This document shows positions 1-8,415 of a stretch of 64,000 bases of DNA, piece after piece. The notes beneath the pieces were generated by a model that searched no databases, was not told where the DNA came from, and worked only from the letters and a program-made list of their open reading frames with translations. The position numbers and the translations under genes were made by a program. The DNA comes from JAEUIE01 sp035430005 (GTDB lineage: Bacteria; Planctomycetota; Planctomycetia; Gemmatales; HRBIN36): positions 15,259-79,258 of the forward strand of contig DAOMFV010000005.1 of the NCBI GenBank assembly GCA_035430005.1. The letters are read 5' to 3'. Within the stretch, counting starts at the first letter, position 1; every line of letters starts with the position of its first letter.

Positions 1-275
1 GAGTGTTCAGGAGGACGGAGCAGATAAATATCCAGTCGTTGACAAGCAGCTGCGGCAAATGCGCTACAGTGGGTGTGCGGTTTATTGTCAGTTACAGGCT
101 TGTTCAGCGCCTCACCTGTTTTCCATTCTACATAGTGTCCAGGCAGCCACAACTTTTCAACCTGCATGCTGTCGTAGAATGCAGCGAGGTTTTTACCTTC
201 TGCGGTGATCTCATCGCCTTTTGCATTGAGAGCACAGAGCATCACCACAAAGAAACCTGCAGAATATCGATACAT
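1..275 (-). CDS. Secreted hypothetical protein (3' end outside window)
   Basis: An open frame runs from an ATG at 275 off the left edge with no stop, so about 91 residues are visible. The N-terminus (MYRYSAGFFVVMLCALNAKG) looks like a signal peptide, so the product is probably exported. The mature part contains a LPGHYVEW segment and then HCSAFAAAACQRLDIYLLRP. A Cys followed by Ser-Ala-Phe recalls cysteine-containing secreted proteins of unknown function that also carry LLRPPEH, but I cannot name a family with certainty. A GGGAG stretch precedes the start. The downstream (left) part is missing, so length and function stay open. Confidence 0.6.
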   Translation of the reverse strand, partial: MYRYSAGFFVVMLCALNAKGDEITAEGKNLAAFYDSMQVEKLWLPGHYVEWKTGEALNKPVTDNKPHTHCSAFAAAACQRLDIYLLRPPEH

Positions 276-485
276 GGAAGGACTCCCAAGTATGGGTAAG
301 CAATGAAGCCTTGATTGATTTCTCATGCCAGGCTTCTGGTTTTTGCCTCTGAATGATGAGACCTGTGAAAAAGCACTGATACTAAGGGGGCAGACTGATC
401 AAGTGGCAAAGCAAATTCGCTTTCTCGAAGTTGAAACAAAGGTCCGTGAGTAAACCATTTAGGCCGTTGTACCTAATGCGTCGAA

Positions 486-850
486 CTAGGAGCCCGTTGA
501 ACAACCGTTGTTTACGCAGCATGCCATGCTCGACCTCTGGTTGGTATGAAGTACAGGATCACCGTGGTGGTGAGTCGCCACCAGAGCAGAATCGCATGAA
601 GCAGATGGCTCCGCAAGCCTTGGAGGCTCCTGGGGGTACCCAACTGGAACAACTTTCGCATCACCACTCCCAAATTGAATGCCTTTGACAAGAGCAGATG
701 CCGTTTCTGCACGTTCTCCTTCCCGTGCAGGTACGTTCGTCGGCCGCCACCGGTCTCGCACACATTGGCGAACGAGCGTTCCACCAACTCCCCACGCCGC
801 TTCATCAACTCCTTGCCCTTCGCACTTCTCACACGCTGACGATTGTTGCG
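486..850 (-). pseudogene. C-terminal remnant of an IS transposase plus one IS end
   Basis: The minus strand encodes about 110 residues matching the C-terminal part of a DDE transposase (RRGELVERSFANVCETGG, then FNLGVVMRKLF). The same stretch occurs in the longer remnant near 14.1-14.9 kb, so the two are related copies. Homology begins at FRNNRQ around 850 and stops at the TAA at 512; everything upstream of the catalytic C-terminal portion is missing. Just past the stop, ctaggagcccgttgaa at 486-501 is shared exactly with the other copy (14100-14115) and marks the terminal repeat of the element. The family is probably IS1182-like, by inference from the ERSFA(N/H)VCETGAGRR motif. It cannot be active. 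Confidence 0.75.
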
Positions 851-990
851 GAACCCCAACACTTCAGCAGCGAATAAGCAGGCACAACAACATTAGCGAG
901 TGGCAGGTTCCGTTTTCACAATAGCTCCGGAAAATAGGCATTTCCGAAAGGCAGTGGCAGGTTTTCCAGAGCCATTATAACTAGTATACA

Positions 991-1266
991 TTAGTTCATA
1001 TTTGTATCGAACTCAGCGCGTAACTGATGCAGATGTCCATAAACCGTCTCATCGTACCCGATGAAGAGTCCGGTGCTGACTTTCAGTTCATGTTCAATGC
1101 TTGACAGCCCAATTGTTGAACCTGAACTTAACTTTACTGCACCATTCGTGACAGGCAGACTATGGCAATGAGCTAGATACCACTCTTTGAGTGTTTCCCA
1201 GGTTGCTCTGGTTAGAGCAGGTTTTCCGAGAAGGGCCCGTTCGCTCATACACAGCATCGCCACCAT
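991..1266 (-). CDS. Hypothetical protein, doubtful
   Basis: A 91-codon minus-strand frame starting at 1266 (or at an internal ATG at 1248). I recognise no domain. The composition is protein-like (SSGSTIGLSSIEHELKV) but there is no convincing ribosome binding site, and it lies among gene fragments. It could be a remnant of a larger gene or chance. Confidence 0.22.
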   Translation of the reverse strand: MVAMLCMSERALLGKPALTRATWETLKEWYLAHCHSLPVTNGAVKLSSGSTIGLSSIEHELKVSTGLFIGYDETVYGHLHQLRAEFDTNMN

Positions 1267-1439
1267 GACTTGATTCAGTTCAGGGAACTTCCGCTCTCTC
1301 CATTGGCATCCTCGCTCCGGCTCTCTACTTTGCGGTTCAGAGTCCGAAGGCGGCCAGCCATAAGACTCCCCATTAGACTTACATCATCGTCTGATATTCA
1401 ATTGAGAACCCTTTGCCTGGATAGTTTGTTCAATTGCTG

Positions 1440-1808
1440 TCAAGCGCTATTCGACTTCGAGAAATGGATCATACAGGCGAGCGTGGGAGGATGATCGACT
1501 CCAAGCTTACTTTTTTTGAGTCTTAGAGACTTCTCGAATAGAGGCAGTGCCAAATCTAACTTGCCGGATTCCGCATAAGCCCCGGCGAGATTTGTCATCC
1601 CAATCAAAGTATCAGGATGGTCGTGGCCGATTTTGTTTTTTTTGAGTTTGAGAGCCTCCTCGTAGAGTGGCACGGCTTTATCAAGTTTCTTGGCCTTTCG
1701 ATATGCCTCGGCATAATTATTCATGCAGGTTAGAGTGAGAGGATTGTCTAGCCCCAGTTTGCTTTTTTTGAGTTTGAGAGTTTCCTCGAACGCAAATGAC
1801 ATGCTCAT
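1440..1808 (-). pseudogene. TPR-repeat fragment of a kinase-type TPR protein
   Basis: The 122 codons consist of nearly three kinesin-light-chain-type TPR units of about 42 residues. Each has the pattern L..LKKSKLG.DHP.TL..M.NLA..Y...GKLD.A.PL. These units resemble the TPR tail of the Ser/Thr kinase at 10736-13933. There is no kinase domain, no promoter-like start, and the frame ends abruptly (FSKSNSA). The best reading is a broken piece of a paralogous TPR kinase or TPR protein, by duplication or deletion. It abuts a degenerate HARE-HTH copy on the other strand, which supports a rearranged zone. Confidence 0.7.
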
Positions 1809-1999
1809 AACTCATCGACGTGATGGCCACTGAGGGGTTGTGGACTAGTCCAGGTGGTAAGACGCCAGCGGCTACGTTATATGCGCCCTATCGCGGAGTA
1901 TCAAAGAGGAGGGGAAGGCGTCCCCGTTCCGGAAGAGTGAGCGAGGGATGTTTGAGGCGAAGATTGTGCCGAAGCAATAGCTTGCAGTTAGTGTTAGGT
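1809..1999 (+). pseudogene. Degenerate HARE-HTH domain copy 1
   Basis: The plus strand reads MATEGLWTSPGGKTPAATLY and continues into frame-shifted remnants. It aligns at nucleotide level with the better preserved copy at 2158-2334: ggtaagacgccagcggcta at 1857 against ggcaagacgccagcggcta at 2211. The core WTSPGGKTP is the hallmark of the winged-helix HARE-HTH domain. After LYAP the frame is disrupted, giving an Arg-rich nonsense tail. This is a dead copy. Confidence 0.65.
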
Positions 2000-2018
2000 T
2001 GAGACCGCAAAGCGAAAA

Positions 2019-2058
2019 CATCACAAGCCCGGTCCCGTGCGTGGTCGAGCTTGTGATG
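2019..2058. repeat. Inverted repeat, 10-bp stem
   Basis: catcacaagc at 2019-2028 pairs with gcttgtgatg at 2049-2058 across a 20-nt loop. It lies between the two HARE-HTH copies. No T-tract follows, so a terminator role is uncertain; it may belong to the duplicated unit. Confidence 0.4.
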
Positions 2059-2115
2059 CTGCATCGAAACCCCCATGAACCTACATGGCTCAAGGGGATG
2101 ATAAAAGTAACATGA

Positions 2116-2334
2116 TTGAAATCAGGGTCAAGAAAAATACCCACCCGGAAGAGCTGCCCGGAACTCATCGAAATGATGGCCACTGAAGACCTATGGACAA
2201 GTCCGGGTGGCAAGACGCCAGCGGCTAAGTTATATGCGGCCTTGGCGCGGAGTATCAAGGATTTGGGCAAGGCTTCGCCGGTTCGCAAGGCTTGGCGGGG
2301 GAAGTTTGAGGCGAAGTTTCTGTCAAAGGAGTAG
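2116..2334 (+). CDS. Small HARE-HTH domain protein or remnant
   Basis: The 72 codons carry one HARE-HTH winged-helix domain from about residue 16: ELIEMMATEDLWTSPGGKTP, then LYAALARSIKDLGKASPVRK and a GKFEAK end. HARE-HTH domains are proposed DNA-binding or chromatin-associated modules, and planctomycetes carry many small ones. The first 15 residues look unrelated, so the original N-terminus may be lost or the true start may be the ATG at 2173. A rho-independent terminator follows immediately (2357-2383), which suggests the 3' end of a genuine gene. It is flanked by two more damaged copies of the same domain. Confidence 0.55.
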   Translation: MKSGSRKIPTRKSCPELIEMMATEDLWTSPGGKTPAAKLYAALARSIKDLGKASPVRKAWRGKFEAKFLSKE

Positions 2335-2356
2335 CTGGAAAATTGGTGCTGTGACG

Positions 2357-2383
2357 ACGGGCGAGGTTGGCTCGCCCGTTTTT
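2357..2383 (+). terminator. Rho-independent terminator after the HARE-HTH frame
   Basis: acgggcgag pairs perfectly with ctcgcccgt across a gttgg loop and is followed by a run of five T. It lies 22 bp after the HARE-HTH stop codon. Confidence 0.8.
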
Positions 2384-2426
2384 GCTGTTCTATTCCGTTA
2401 TTTGTGAAACCTAACTTAGAGATCGG

Positions 2427-3191
2427 TCACGGCCTCTGATTCACAACTTTTTCAATCGCATTGATGACATAGTTTTGCACACCAGTATCATTTGTGATGT
2501 TGATATGATTCAGTTCGTGGATTTTGACTGGCGAGCTTGGTGCATTCAAATCCACATTCTCGATTATTGTCTGAGAACCGATTGTTGGTTTGAGTTTCTC
2601 GGCCGGATAAATGCGGTGTTGTGTCATATACAGATTGAGCGCTTTTCGCACATTGCTTGGGACCGTCGTTGGAGCAGCCACATCTAAGCACACGAGCAGA
2701 TCAACAATGAAACCAGACTTTTGCAATTCATGGGCTGCATCAAGAATATGCCGTCCCCCACGTGAGTGGCCTACCATAATGATTGGCCCCTTCAAACGCC
2801 CTGCTTTCCGTTCCTCAATCAAATGTTTAACAATCCATGACTCACCAGCCGATCCAAGGTCTTCTGCCCAGACTCCATCGCGTCGTAGCCTAGTGCAGAT
2901 GTCTCCAAAACCCGGACTGAACATCGTTCCGGTCCCACGTAAAAGAAACACGTTCGCCCTAGCTTCGCGTTGGCTAGGGTTATGAGCCGAAGCTGTTACC
3001 CAACCGAGCCTACTACCCAGTGGAGCCTGCCAAAGTAAGTCAATCATGTAAGGCACCGACGTAGCAGCCAAAACCATTTGTGTTGCGATTTTCTTGTCTT
3101 CCGACATCGGCGTTGCTGTGTTAGGAGATTGGGAATAAAGAACGTTGGTGATTAGACAAGCAATTGCGATGGTGAGAATGCTTGATTTCAT
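2427..3191 (-). CDS. Secreted alpha/beta hydrolase
   Basis: The 254-residue product begins with a signal peptide (MKSSILTIAIACLITNVLYS) and is likely periplasmic. The nucleophile elbow is GHSRGG with Ser143, preceded by IIMV as the central strand; an oxyanion-type LLRGTGTM segment lies near residue 83 and a HELNH motif near the C-terminus may supply the catalytic His. It is a serine hydrolase, substrate unknown. I chose the start at 3191 rather than the upstream in-frame ATG at 3233 because GGAG precedes it at proper spacing and the signal peptide then sits at the N-terminus. The preceding minus-strand frame ends 31 bp upstream, so the two may be co-transcribed. Confidence 0.8.
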   Translation of the reverse strand: MKSSILTIAIACLITNVLYSQSPNTATPMSEDKKIATQMVLAATSVPYMIDLLWQAPLGSRLGWVTASAHNPSQREARANVFLLRGTGTMFSPGFGDICTRLRRDGVWAEDLGSAGESWIVKHLIEERKAGRLKGPIIMVGHSRGGRHILDAAHELQKSGFIVDLLVCLDVAAPTTVPSNVRKALNLYMTQHRIYPAEKLKPTIGSQTIIENVDLNAPSSPVKIHELNHINITNDTGVQNYVINAIEKVVNQRP

Positions 3192-3222
3192 GTAGAACTC
3201 CGATTGCTCAAGACGATTCGCA

Positions 3223-3672
3223 TCATGATGCAAATCGCAAATCCACAGAACAGCCTTTCTTCTTCAGTTCATCTCGCCAAGTCCAAAACTCTTTTCGTGA
3301 CATCAGCATCTTCGGTGGAACGACATGGTCTTTTCCAGTAATGAGCAACAACTGTCTAGGGCCTGCCACTAATTCTGCTGCCGAACTTCTGGTTAGCAAG
3401 ACCTGGCCATCTTCTGTGTCGCCTATGAAAAACGATTCGTTCGCTTCGCTGAACAAGATGAATCTCCTTCTGTTAGTGAAGTGAGAACCATAGCCAAGTT
3501 CGTAGTTTTGTAAATGCGGGTTAGCCTTGATCGTTAGCGTAAAACGCCAGCGGCTAGGCTCTACGCCGCCATATCGCGGTCTATCAAGACGAGGGTAAGA
3601 GTTCACCGTAACGCTAAACGGGGACCGTCGATTCGAGGAGAAGTAGTGTGTATTGTCGTTTCTGAAGCACAT
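3223..3672 (-). CDS. Hypothetical protein, possibly chimeric
   Basis: A 149-codon frame with no family I recognise. The second half (residues 60-149) looks like a real protein, with a FILFSEANESFFIG segment, and ends in KKGCSVDLRFAS. The first ~45 residues are read opposite a damaged HARE-HTH copy, so the 5' part is probably a junction artefact and the authentic protein may have lost its N-terminus. It lies directly upstream of the secreted hydrolase on the same strand. Confidence 0.4.
   Translation of the reverse strand: MCFRNDNTHYFSSNRRSPFSVTVNSYPRLDRPRYGGVEPSRWRFTLTIKANPHLQNYELGYGSHFTNRRRFILFSEANESFFIGDTEDGQVLLTRSSAAELVAGPRQLLLITGKDHVVPPKMLMSRKEFWTWRDELKKKGCSVDLRFAS
3538..3602 (+). pseudogene. 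Degenerate HARE-HTH domain copy 3 (short)
   Basis: aaaacgccagcggctaggct at 3541 followed by ctacgccgccatatcgcggt aligns with the same segment of the copies near 1857 and 2211 (GKTPAA.LYAA..RSI). Only about 65 bp survive and flanking sequence does not extend the domain. It lies on the strand opposite the hypothetical frame 3223-3672. Confidence 0.55.
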
Positions 3673-3726
3673 CCCTTTCGCTTAAGCTAAGACTTTTCTC
3701 GTTCCATCAAGATGAACCTTAAGCTC

Positions 3727-4836
3727 TCATTTCATTTGATTTCTATTGTCCCTTTCACTGTCTGCCTTCGTATCAATAAACACATCCAACAGTTGTCCGA
3801 CAAGCACCTTTTTTTCGGTCGCTGATTTACTCTTAGGATCAAGTGCATAAATGACTTGGACGACTCGTGTATCCACTCGTTCGATATTAGTGCCTGTCAA
3901 CGATGTCTTAGGGACTATGCTAGGTTCGAGCCTTACAAACTTGAGCTCCAATTCTTCCTGTTGAAAACTACCTCGTATTTTGGCACGAGCAGGACCATTG
4001 AACAACAATCGCGGCAAGTCTTCTTCATCTATATTTACTCGAACATGAAGTGGATTAAGATTTCCCATCTGGATTAATGACTGCCCCCCAATGGTTGATA
4101 TGTATTCTCCCTGCCGAACGTTGATCTGAAGAATCGTCCCCGAAACCGGAGCCTGTATCTGTAAGATGCGTAACATTGTTTCAGCTTGTGCAACTTGAGC
4201 TTTTGCTTGTTCGACGGCAGCACTGGCTATCAGCTTGTCAGCTTCCCAGGCTCCGGCTTTTATTAAGGCCAAGTTTGCCTTAGCAAATTGAAGCAAGGAC
4301 TTTGCATTGATATTTGCCTGTTCATGTGCAACACGGTCCTGCTCTGATAATGCCCCCGTTCCTGCCAAAGTGCGATCACGTTCCATCTGATCCTGCGTTT
4401 GGCGAACATTAGTTTCTGCGGCATCGACTTGTGCTTGACTGACAGGAACTTCTTCTGGCCGAGGTTGAAGGTTAAGCTTACGTAACTGCGATTCTGCAGC
4501 AGTTAATGCAGTCTTGCGAACCGCTAATTCAGCATCGGCCACACGGCTGTCCAACTCAATAAGCAGGTCTCCTTTTTTTACTTCTTGGCCAATAGATACG
4601 TTAATCTTGGATACCACCCCCGCAATTTGCGAACCTACGTTAATGACACCGGTGCCGCTGGCTTGGGTATTCGGTTCAACCATGCCAGCCCCAGCCACAG
4701 TATTGCCATAAGGGCTTCGTGTTGGAGCAGCAGGCGGTGGCGTATCCATTTCTGGTCTCTGAACATACAGAGAATATGCAATAGCGAAAATAAAAAGAGC
4801 AACAGCCACTATGGGAAGAAACCATTTGCGAATCAT
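3727..4836 (-). CDS. HlyD/DevB-type membrane fusion protein of an ABC exporter
   Basis: The 369-residue protein has one N-terminal membrane anchor (FLPIVAVALFIFAIAYSLYV) and then a long periplasmic part. The lipoyl half-motifs flank a coiled-coil hairpin: GQEVKKGDLLIELDSRVADA at about residue 83 and APVSGTILQINVRQGEYIST at about residue 229. Between them lies an Ala/Gln/Glu-rich coiled coil. A beta-barrel part follows. These proteins bridge an inner-membrane ABC transporter to an outer-membrane channel. It is the last gene of a three-gene operon (permease, ATPase, adaptor) with a 12 bp gap to the ATPase, the order seen in DevCAB-type systems. No TolC-like gene is in the window, so substrate and outer partner are unknown. 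Confidence 0.88.
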   Translation of the reverse strand: MIRKWFLPIVAVALFIFAIAYSLYVQRPEMDTPPPAAPTRSPYGNTVAGAGMVEPNTQASGTGVINVGSQIAGVVSKINVSIGQEVKKGDLLIELDSRVADAELAVRKTALTAAESQLRKLNLQPRPEEVPVSQAQVDAAETNVRQTQDQMERDRTLAGTGALSEQDRVAHEQANINAKSLLQFAKANLALIKAGAWEADKLIASAAVEQAKAQVAQAETMLRILQIQAPVSGTILQINVRQGEYISTIGGQSLIQMGNLNPLHVRVNIDEEDLPRLLFNGPARAKIRGSFQQEELELKFVRLEPSIVPKTSLTGTNIERVDTRVVQVIYALDPKSKSATEKKVLVGQLLDVFIDTKADSERDNRNQMK

Positions 4837-4848
4837 GACAGACCTCTC

Positions 4849-5604
4849 TCAGGCTACCTTAGTGTTTTCAGGATTCCTTACATGCTTGTCTTGTGCAACA
4901 CGACCATCTTCCAAGGTGACAATACGGTCGCCAAATTCCAATACACGCGGATCGTGTGTCACAATTACAGCGACTCGATCTGGCCTAACTGCTATTTGTT
5001 TGATTAATTCCATTATGGTTTGACCTGTCTTTGCATCGATGCTCGAGGTAGGCTCATCACAAACAAGCAAACTGGGTTGATGTATCAATGCTCGTGCAAT
5101 AGCAACTCGCTGTTGTTGGCCACCAGAAAGTTGAGCTGGGAGTGATTGCAGTTTATCTTGCAACCCAACAGCATGCATAACCTCGGCTACTTTCGCCATT
5201 GCGTTTCCTCTGGGAAAGCCATTAATGATTAGTGGGACGGCGACATTTTCAGCTGCAGTTAACGAGGGCAAGAGGTTGAATTGCTGAAAAACAAAACCCA
5301 CATGCTTTGCCCTGAAAATGGCTTTCTCATATTTAGAGAGTTCTTTCAGATCAACGCCCAACACACTGATTTCGCCACTGGTCACATCAAGTGTTCCGGC
5401 AAAAATAGAAATCAAAGTCGTCTTACCGCAACCACTTGGACCTACAAGTAGTGTTAGTTCTCCTGGCGAAATCTCCAGGTTGACTCCTCGCAAGGCTCGA
5501 ACCTTTGAGTCACCAGTTCCGTAATCTTTGGTAATCTCACGACAGATGATTCCAGCTATCGCATGTGACGGAACCAGGCTGGGATGAGAAGGAGGCGAGC
5601 TCAT
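4849..5604 (-). CDS. ABC transporter ATP-binding protein (DevA/MacB/LolD type)
   Basis: A 251-residue cytoplasmic ATPase. Walker A is GPSGCGKTT near residue 56, the Q-loop is FVFQQFNLLPSLTAAENV, the signature is LSGGQQQRVAIARAL, Walker B is LLVCDEPTSSID, and the switch His is in VTHD. The Q-loop and signature are typical of the MacB/LolD/DevA branch that powers FtsX-type permeases. Its start overlaps the permease stop by 4 bp (ATGA), indicating translational coupling. It drives export together with the permease upstream and the HlyD adaptor downstream. Confidence 0.93.
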   Translation of the reverse strand: MSSPPSHPSLVPSHAIAGIICREITKDYGTGDSKVRALRGVNLEISPGELTLLVGPSGCGKTTLISIFAGTLDVTSGEISVLGVDLKELSKYEKAIFRAKHVGFVFQQFNLLPSLTAAENVAVPLIINGFPRGNAMAKVAEVMHAVGLQDKLQSLPAQLSGGQQQRVAIARALIHQPSLLVCDEPTSSIDAKTGQTIMELIKQIAVRPDRVAVIVTHDPRVLEFGDRIVTLEDGRVAQDKHVRNPENTKVA

Positions 5605-6746
5605 GCTCCCCCCTGAAATACTGTAGCTGGCTCTAAGACTAAGACTCGCTTAATACTGAGCAAGCTGCTTATGAGCGAAATGAACAGGACGCAAATACCA
5701 CTGATGAGTACAACTTGCCAAGGTAGATAAAAGGCTAGAAGCTCCATCCGTGCCTGTGCTACGATGCCAAATATGGAGGCTGTTCCAACCCCCAGGCCAT
5801 ATCCAATGCCTCCAACTACCAAAGCTTGAATGAGTATCATCGCCACGATACGGCGATCGGTCACCCCCATAGCCTTTAGCGTGCCGAACTGCTTCAGGTT
5901 CTCCACGGTGAATAAATAGAAGGTTTGTCCTGCAATTGCACATCCAACTAGAAACGCCAGAATCACTGTGGTTCCGAAATTAATCGGAATACCAGTATGT
6001 TGCAGGTAGTACATCATTGTCATCGTAATGAAACCATCCTTGGTTAACGCTTTCAGTTCTGTTTGAGACTCGATTCGTCGCGCAACTTCTTCGGCTGAAA
6101 CATTAGATCGACACTTCGCAAGGACAAATGACATCATTCTTCTGTACTGTGGGACAAAAAGTGTGGCCTGGCTGAAGCGTGTATAGACCATGGGCATAGT
6201 CATGAATGTTTGTGCCGAACGGAAGATTCCGACAATCACGGCACGGCGATCGTTCATTTCAATTACTTTACCAACTCGAAGCGGTTCTCTTGGCCACATC
6301 TGATGGAACCCTGCTTCGTCAACGATAATGGCATCAGGCATTTGAAGATCGCCAAGTTTGCCAAGAATCATCTGTGTTGGACATCCAGCGAGAGTCGAAT
6401 CATCCACACCCATAAGAATCACGCCTTGATATTTGCCATTCCCTAGTTGAGCTTGCCCTTGGCCTCGATACAAATTCACTGCCCATGCCACTCCAGGAAC
6501 GCTACGAACACGAAAGACATCGTTATCCGAAATGGCTTTGAGATCGTCAGCATAACGTACGCCTGAATTCATAGCCCATATATCAACGCCATGGGTATCT
6601 CTAATGACACTAGTAGTCCGCAGCATGATACCGCAAAAGATTGCGCTTTGTTCAGTAATTAAAAAACAGGCAAATGTGACGCCAAAAATGATCGCAAAGT
6701 ACTTGCTGCGATCTCCAATCAACATTTTGATTGCGATCCAAGTCAT
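5601..6746 (-). CDS. ABC transporter permease, FtsX/DevC family
   Basis: A 381-residue permease with the FtsX-type layout. An N-terminal membrane helix (YFAIIFGVTFACFLITEQSA) is followed by a large periplasmic domain of about 230 residues. Three C-terminal helices follow near residues 258-282, 305-335 and 342-368. The end (LSIKRVLVLEPATVFQGG) is characteristic of DevC/MacB-like permeases. It is the first gene of the operon. The partner ATPase and adaptor follow, so the unit is a complete inner-membrane exporter. Confidence 0.88.
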   Translation of the reverse strand: MTWIAIKMLIGDRSKYFAIIFGVTFACFLITEQSAIFCGIMLRTTSVIRDTHGVDIWAMNSGVRYADDLKAISDNDVFRVRSVPGVAWAVNLYRGQGQAQLGNGKYQGVILMGVDDSTLAGCPTQMILGKLGDLQMPDAIIVDEAGFHQMWPREPLRVGKVIEMNDRRAVIVGIFRSAQTFMTMPMVYTRFSQATLFVPQYRRMMSFVLAKCRSNVSAEEVARRIESQTELKALTKDGFITMTMMYYLQHTGIPINFGTTVILAFLVGCAIAGQTFYLFTVENLKQFGTLKAMGVTDRRIVAMILIQALVVGGIGYGLGVGTASIFGIVAQARMELLAFYLPWQVVLISGICVLFISLISSLLSIKRVLVLEPATVFQGGA

Positions 6747-7037
6747 GGCGTTATGTTCATGATTCTGCCCCTTTAAGCACTAGAGACGCGACTTAGATGG
6801 AGCTCAATAGATAGGCTCATTTGCTTATTCTATTTTTTTTTTATTCACTGGCTGTGCCGCATATCCCTTCGATTGGCCTAGGCCGTATTGACTGAAGTTG
6901 GGCAAGTAGCGATACCACAAGCGAGACTGAAAAGCTAATTGGGGTTGATTCCTGAAAGAAACTCATAGCTTGACGACATGGCAACCAGAATCAACCGGCC
7001 GGGTCAGGTGCAACGGTTGGTTCGGCGAGGTCTCCTC
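6747..7037. other. Intergenic region upstream of the ABC operon
   Basis: About 290 bp between the permease start and the stop of the next minus-strand gene. It holds an A/T-rich run at 6829-6845 and presumably the promoter of the exporter operon. I see no gene, RNA or clear operator. Confidence 0.4.
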
Positions 7038-7376
7038 TTACCCGAACAGGCGACGCCACCAACTTACTCGAGCATTATCCAGCACCTCGCGGCAGTCGAT
7101 CACCTCCGAGATAATCAACTCTCGCTCGAAGCGGCCATTCGGTCCATAAAGTCCAGGAGGTCCCAGACGGCCCACGACTCGCATCTTAAAGGCACGTCGA
7201 ACGGTCATCGTATCATAGGGATGGTTCGTTCCTTCGGAAGGGAACTGAAAGTCATGTGGGAAACGCGGTACGACGAACCTGCAATTCTGTGGCTTCAGCC
7301 ACGGAACTTCGATTGAGAAGTGGGTCCCGACCCATCCGTCCGCGTATTCCCCAACGAACTCCTGTTCCGGTTGCAT
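7038..7376 (-). CDS. Conserved-looking hypothetical protein
   Basis: 112 residues, no signal peptide and no membrane segment. It contains PWLKPQNCRFVVPRFPHDF and GLYGPNGRFERELIISEVID, which look structured, and ends WWRRLFG. A strong Shine-Dalgarno (GGAGGAG) sits 4 bp before the ATG at 7376, which supports a real gene. I do not recognise the family. It is monocistronic, with no same-strand neighbour closer than 290 bp. Confidence 0.6.
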   Translation of the reverse strand: MQPEQEFVGEYADGWVGTHFSIEVPWLKPQNCRFVVPRFPHDFQFPSEGTNHPYDTMTVRRAFKMRVVGRLGPPGLYGPNGRFERELIISEVIDCREVLDNARVSWWRRLFG

Positions 7377-7530
7377 GTCTCCTCCGCCAAACTAGCATTA
7401 GACAAAATCGTTTCTGCATAATAATGATACTCAACGACTAGTTAGCGGCGTGATATAGTCGCTAGGCTAAACTTTCAAAATCCTACAAGCAACACAGAAA
7501 CGATCAGAATCCGCCGTTAACTCCTCTGGA

Positions 7531-7696
7531 ACCTCTCTCCCCCACCCCAGAGAGTATTTCGATCAGCTAGCGACTGTCACGCCCGAATCCATGACGATTC
7601 CCCAGCTGTCTCCAATGGCGACAGCCCCCTGTCACAACCCTAACAATACTCAAAAACCCGACGACAAAACGCCAGACTCTCTGCCTGGCGTTTGCG
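7531..7696. repeat. 165-bp dispersed repeat, copy A
   Basis: The stretch beginning ctctctcccccaccccagag and ending in the hairpin aacgccagac...gcctggcgtt recurs about 2 kb away at 9504-9666 with roughly 85-90 percent identity by eye. Shared blocks include tccatgacgattcc and caaccctaacaatactcaaa. It is non-coding. The right part is a hairpin that can terminate the cytochrome gene at 7731. The gap between the genes at 7376 and 7731 otherwise holds nothing I can identify. Confidence 0.8.
7668..7692 (-). terminator. Hairpin downstream of the cytochrome c'-like gene
   Basis: aacgccag..(actctctg)..ctggcgtt forms an 8-bp stem. On the minus strand it is followed by a T-rich stretch, as expected for a terminator about 40 bp after the stop of the gene at 7731. 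It is part of the dispersed repeat. Confidence 0.6.
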
Positions 7697-7730
7697 CGTT
7701 GCGAATCATCATTTCAATGCGGTTCAAGCA

Positions 7731-8210
7731 TTACGGTTCAAGTTGATTCTTCCCGTTATCAAACTGCTTGTGGCAAGCATTGCAGTGATTGAGCATAGAT
7801 CGATAAGCCTTCATGGCTCTGTCCGCGTCTTTCTTTTTCGCTGCCTTAAATAGTTCTGCGCCTGCATCTCTTGAAGCTACGCTATACTTCAACCAATCTT
7901 CGACATCCTTCTTCGGCTTTCGCAAGAGTAAGAGATTTCCACCTTCTGCCAGGATCAAAGTTTCGCCACGAATCGCCTTCCAAGTTGCATTAGTCTTATT
8001 TTCTGTAGACATCGATTGTTTAAGACGACGATATGGCCCTTGAAAAACTCCTTCCATGAAGTCATGCATACTTGTGTCAAGAGCCTTCCCTTGTTCAGAT
8101 GGTTTAGCATCGTCCAAGAGTACTGGTTGACTCAGTGACGCATTGCCTGAGGAACTGCATAAACAGCACAGCAAAAAAAGTGCAGCTAGAGATGAGCAGT
8201 TACAAAGCAT
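7731..8210 (-). CDS. Cytochrome c'-like monoheme protein
   Basis: A 159-residue exported protein. The N-terminus (SSLAALFLLCCLCSSSGNA) is a signal peptide, possibly lipoprotein-like given several Cys. A single heme site CNACH (Cys143-His147) lies close to the C-terminus after a helical region, the arrangement of the four-helix cytochrome c' / c-556 fold. Such proteins bind NO or act as electron carriers. I took the ATG at 8210 so that the signal peptide is N-terminal; an in-frame ATG at 8249 would add 13 residues. A hairpin lies just downstream. The heme motif is certain; the cytochrome c' assignment is moderate. Confidence 0.75.
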   Translation of the reverse strand: MLCNCSSLAALFLLCCLCSSSGNASLSQPVLLDDAKPSEQGKALDTSMHDFMEGVFQGPYRRLKQSMSTENKTNATWKAIRGETLILAEGGNLLLLRKPKKDVEDWLKYSVASRDAGAELFKAAKKKDADRAMKAYRSMLNHCNACHKQFDNGKNQLEP

Positions 8211-8415
8211 GGCAGATTCCCATAGGTCGATTGATGTGTCCGTCAGCATGCTTGTAACACACTATGATCTGCCCTGATAGTGAAATCCAGGCACTGCTCA
8301 GCTTTATTAGTCGGTGTGGAGACAGTAGTTGTGCAGACCAAGCGGATCAAATGGAGGCGATTAAGATTAACTCTCATTCTTGGTCTGAGAACCAAGGTCT
8401 ATCTATTGTTCTGCT

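Noticed and set aside
3..299. Plus-strand 98-residue frame at the left edge
   Set aside because: It lies opposite a minus-strand frame that has a signal peptide and a ribosome binding site; no domain is seen on the plus strand.
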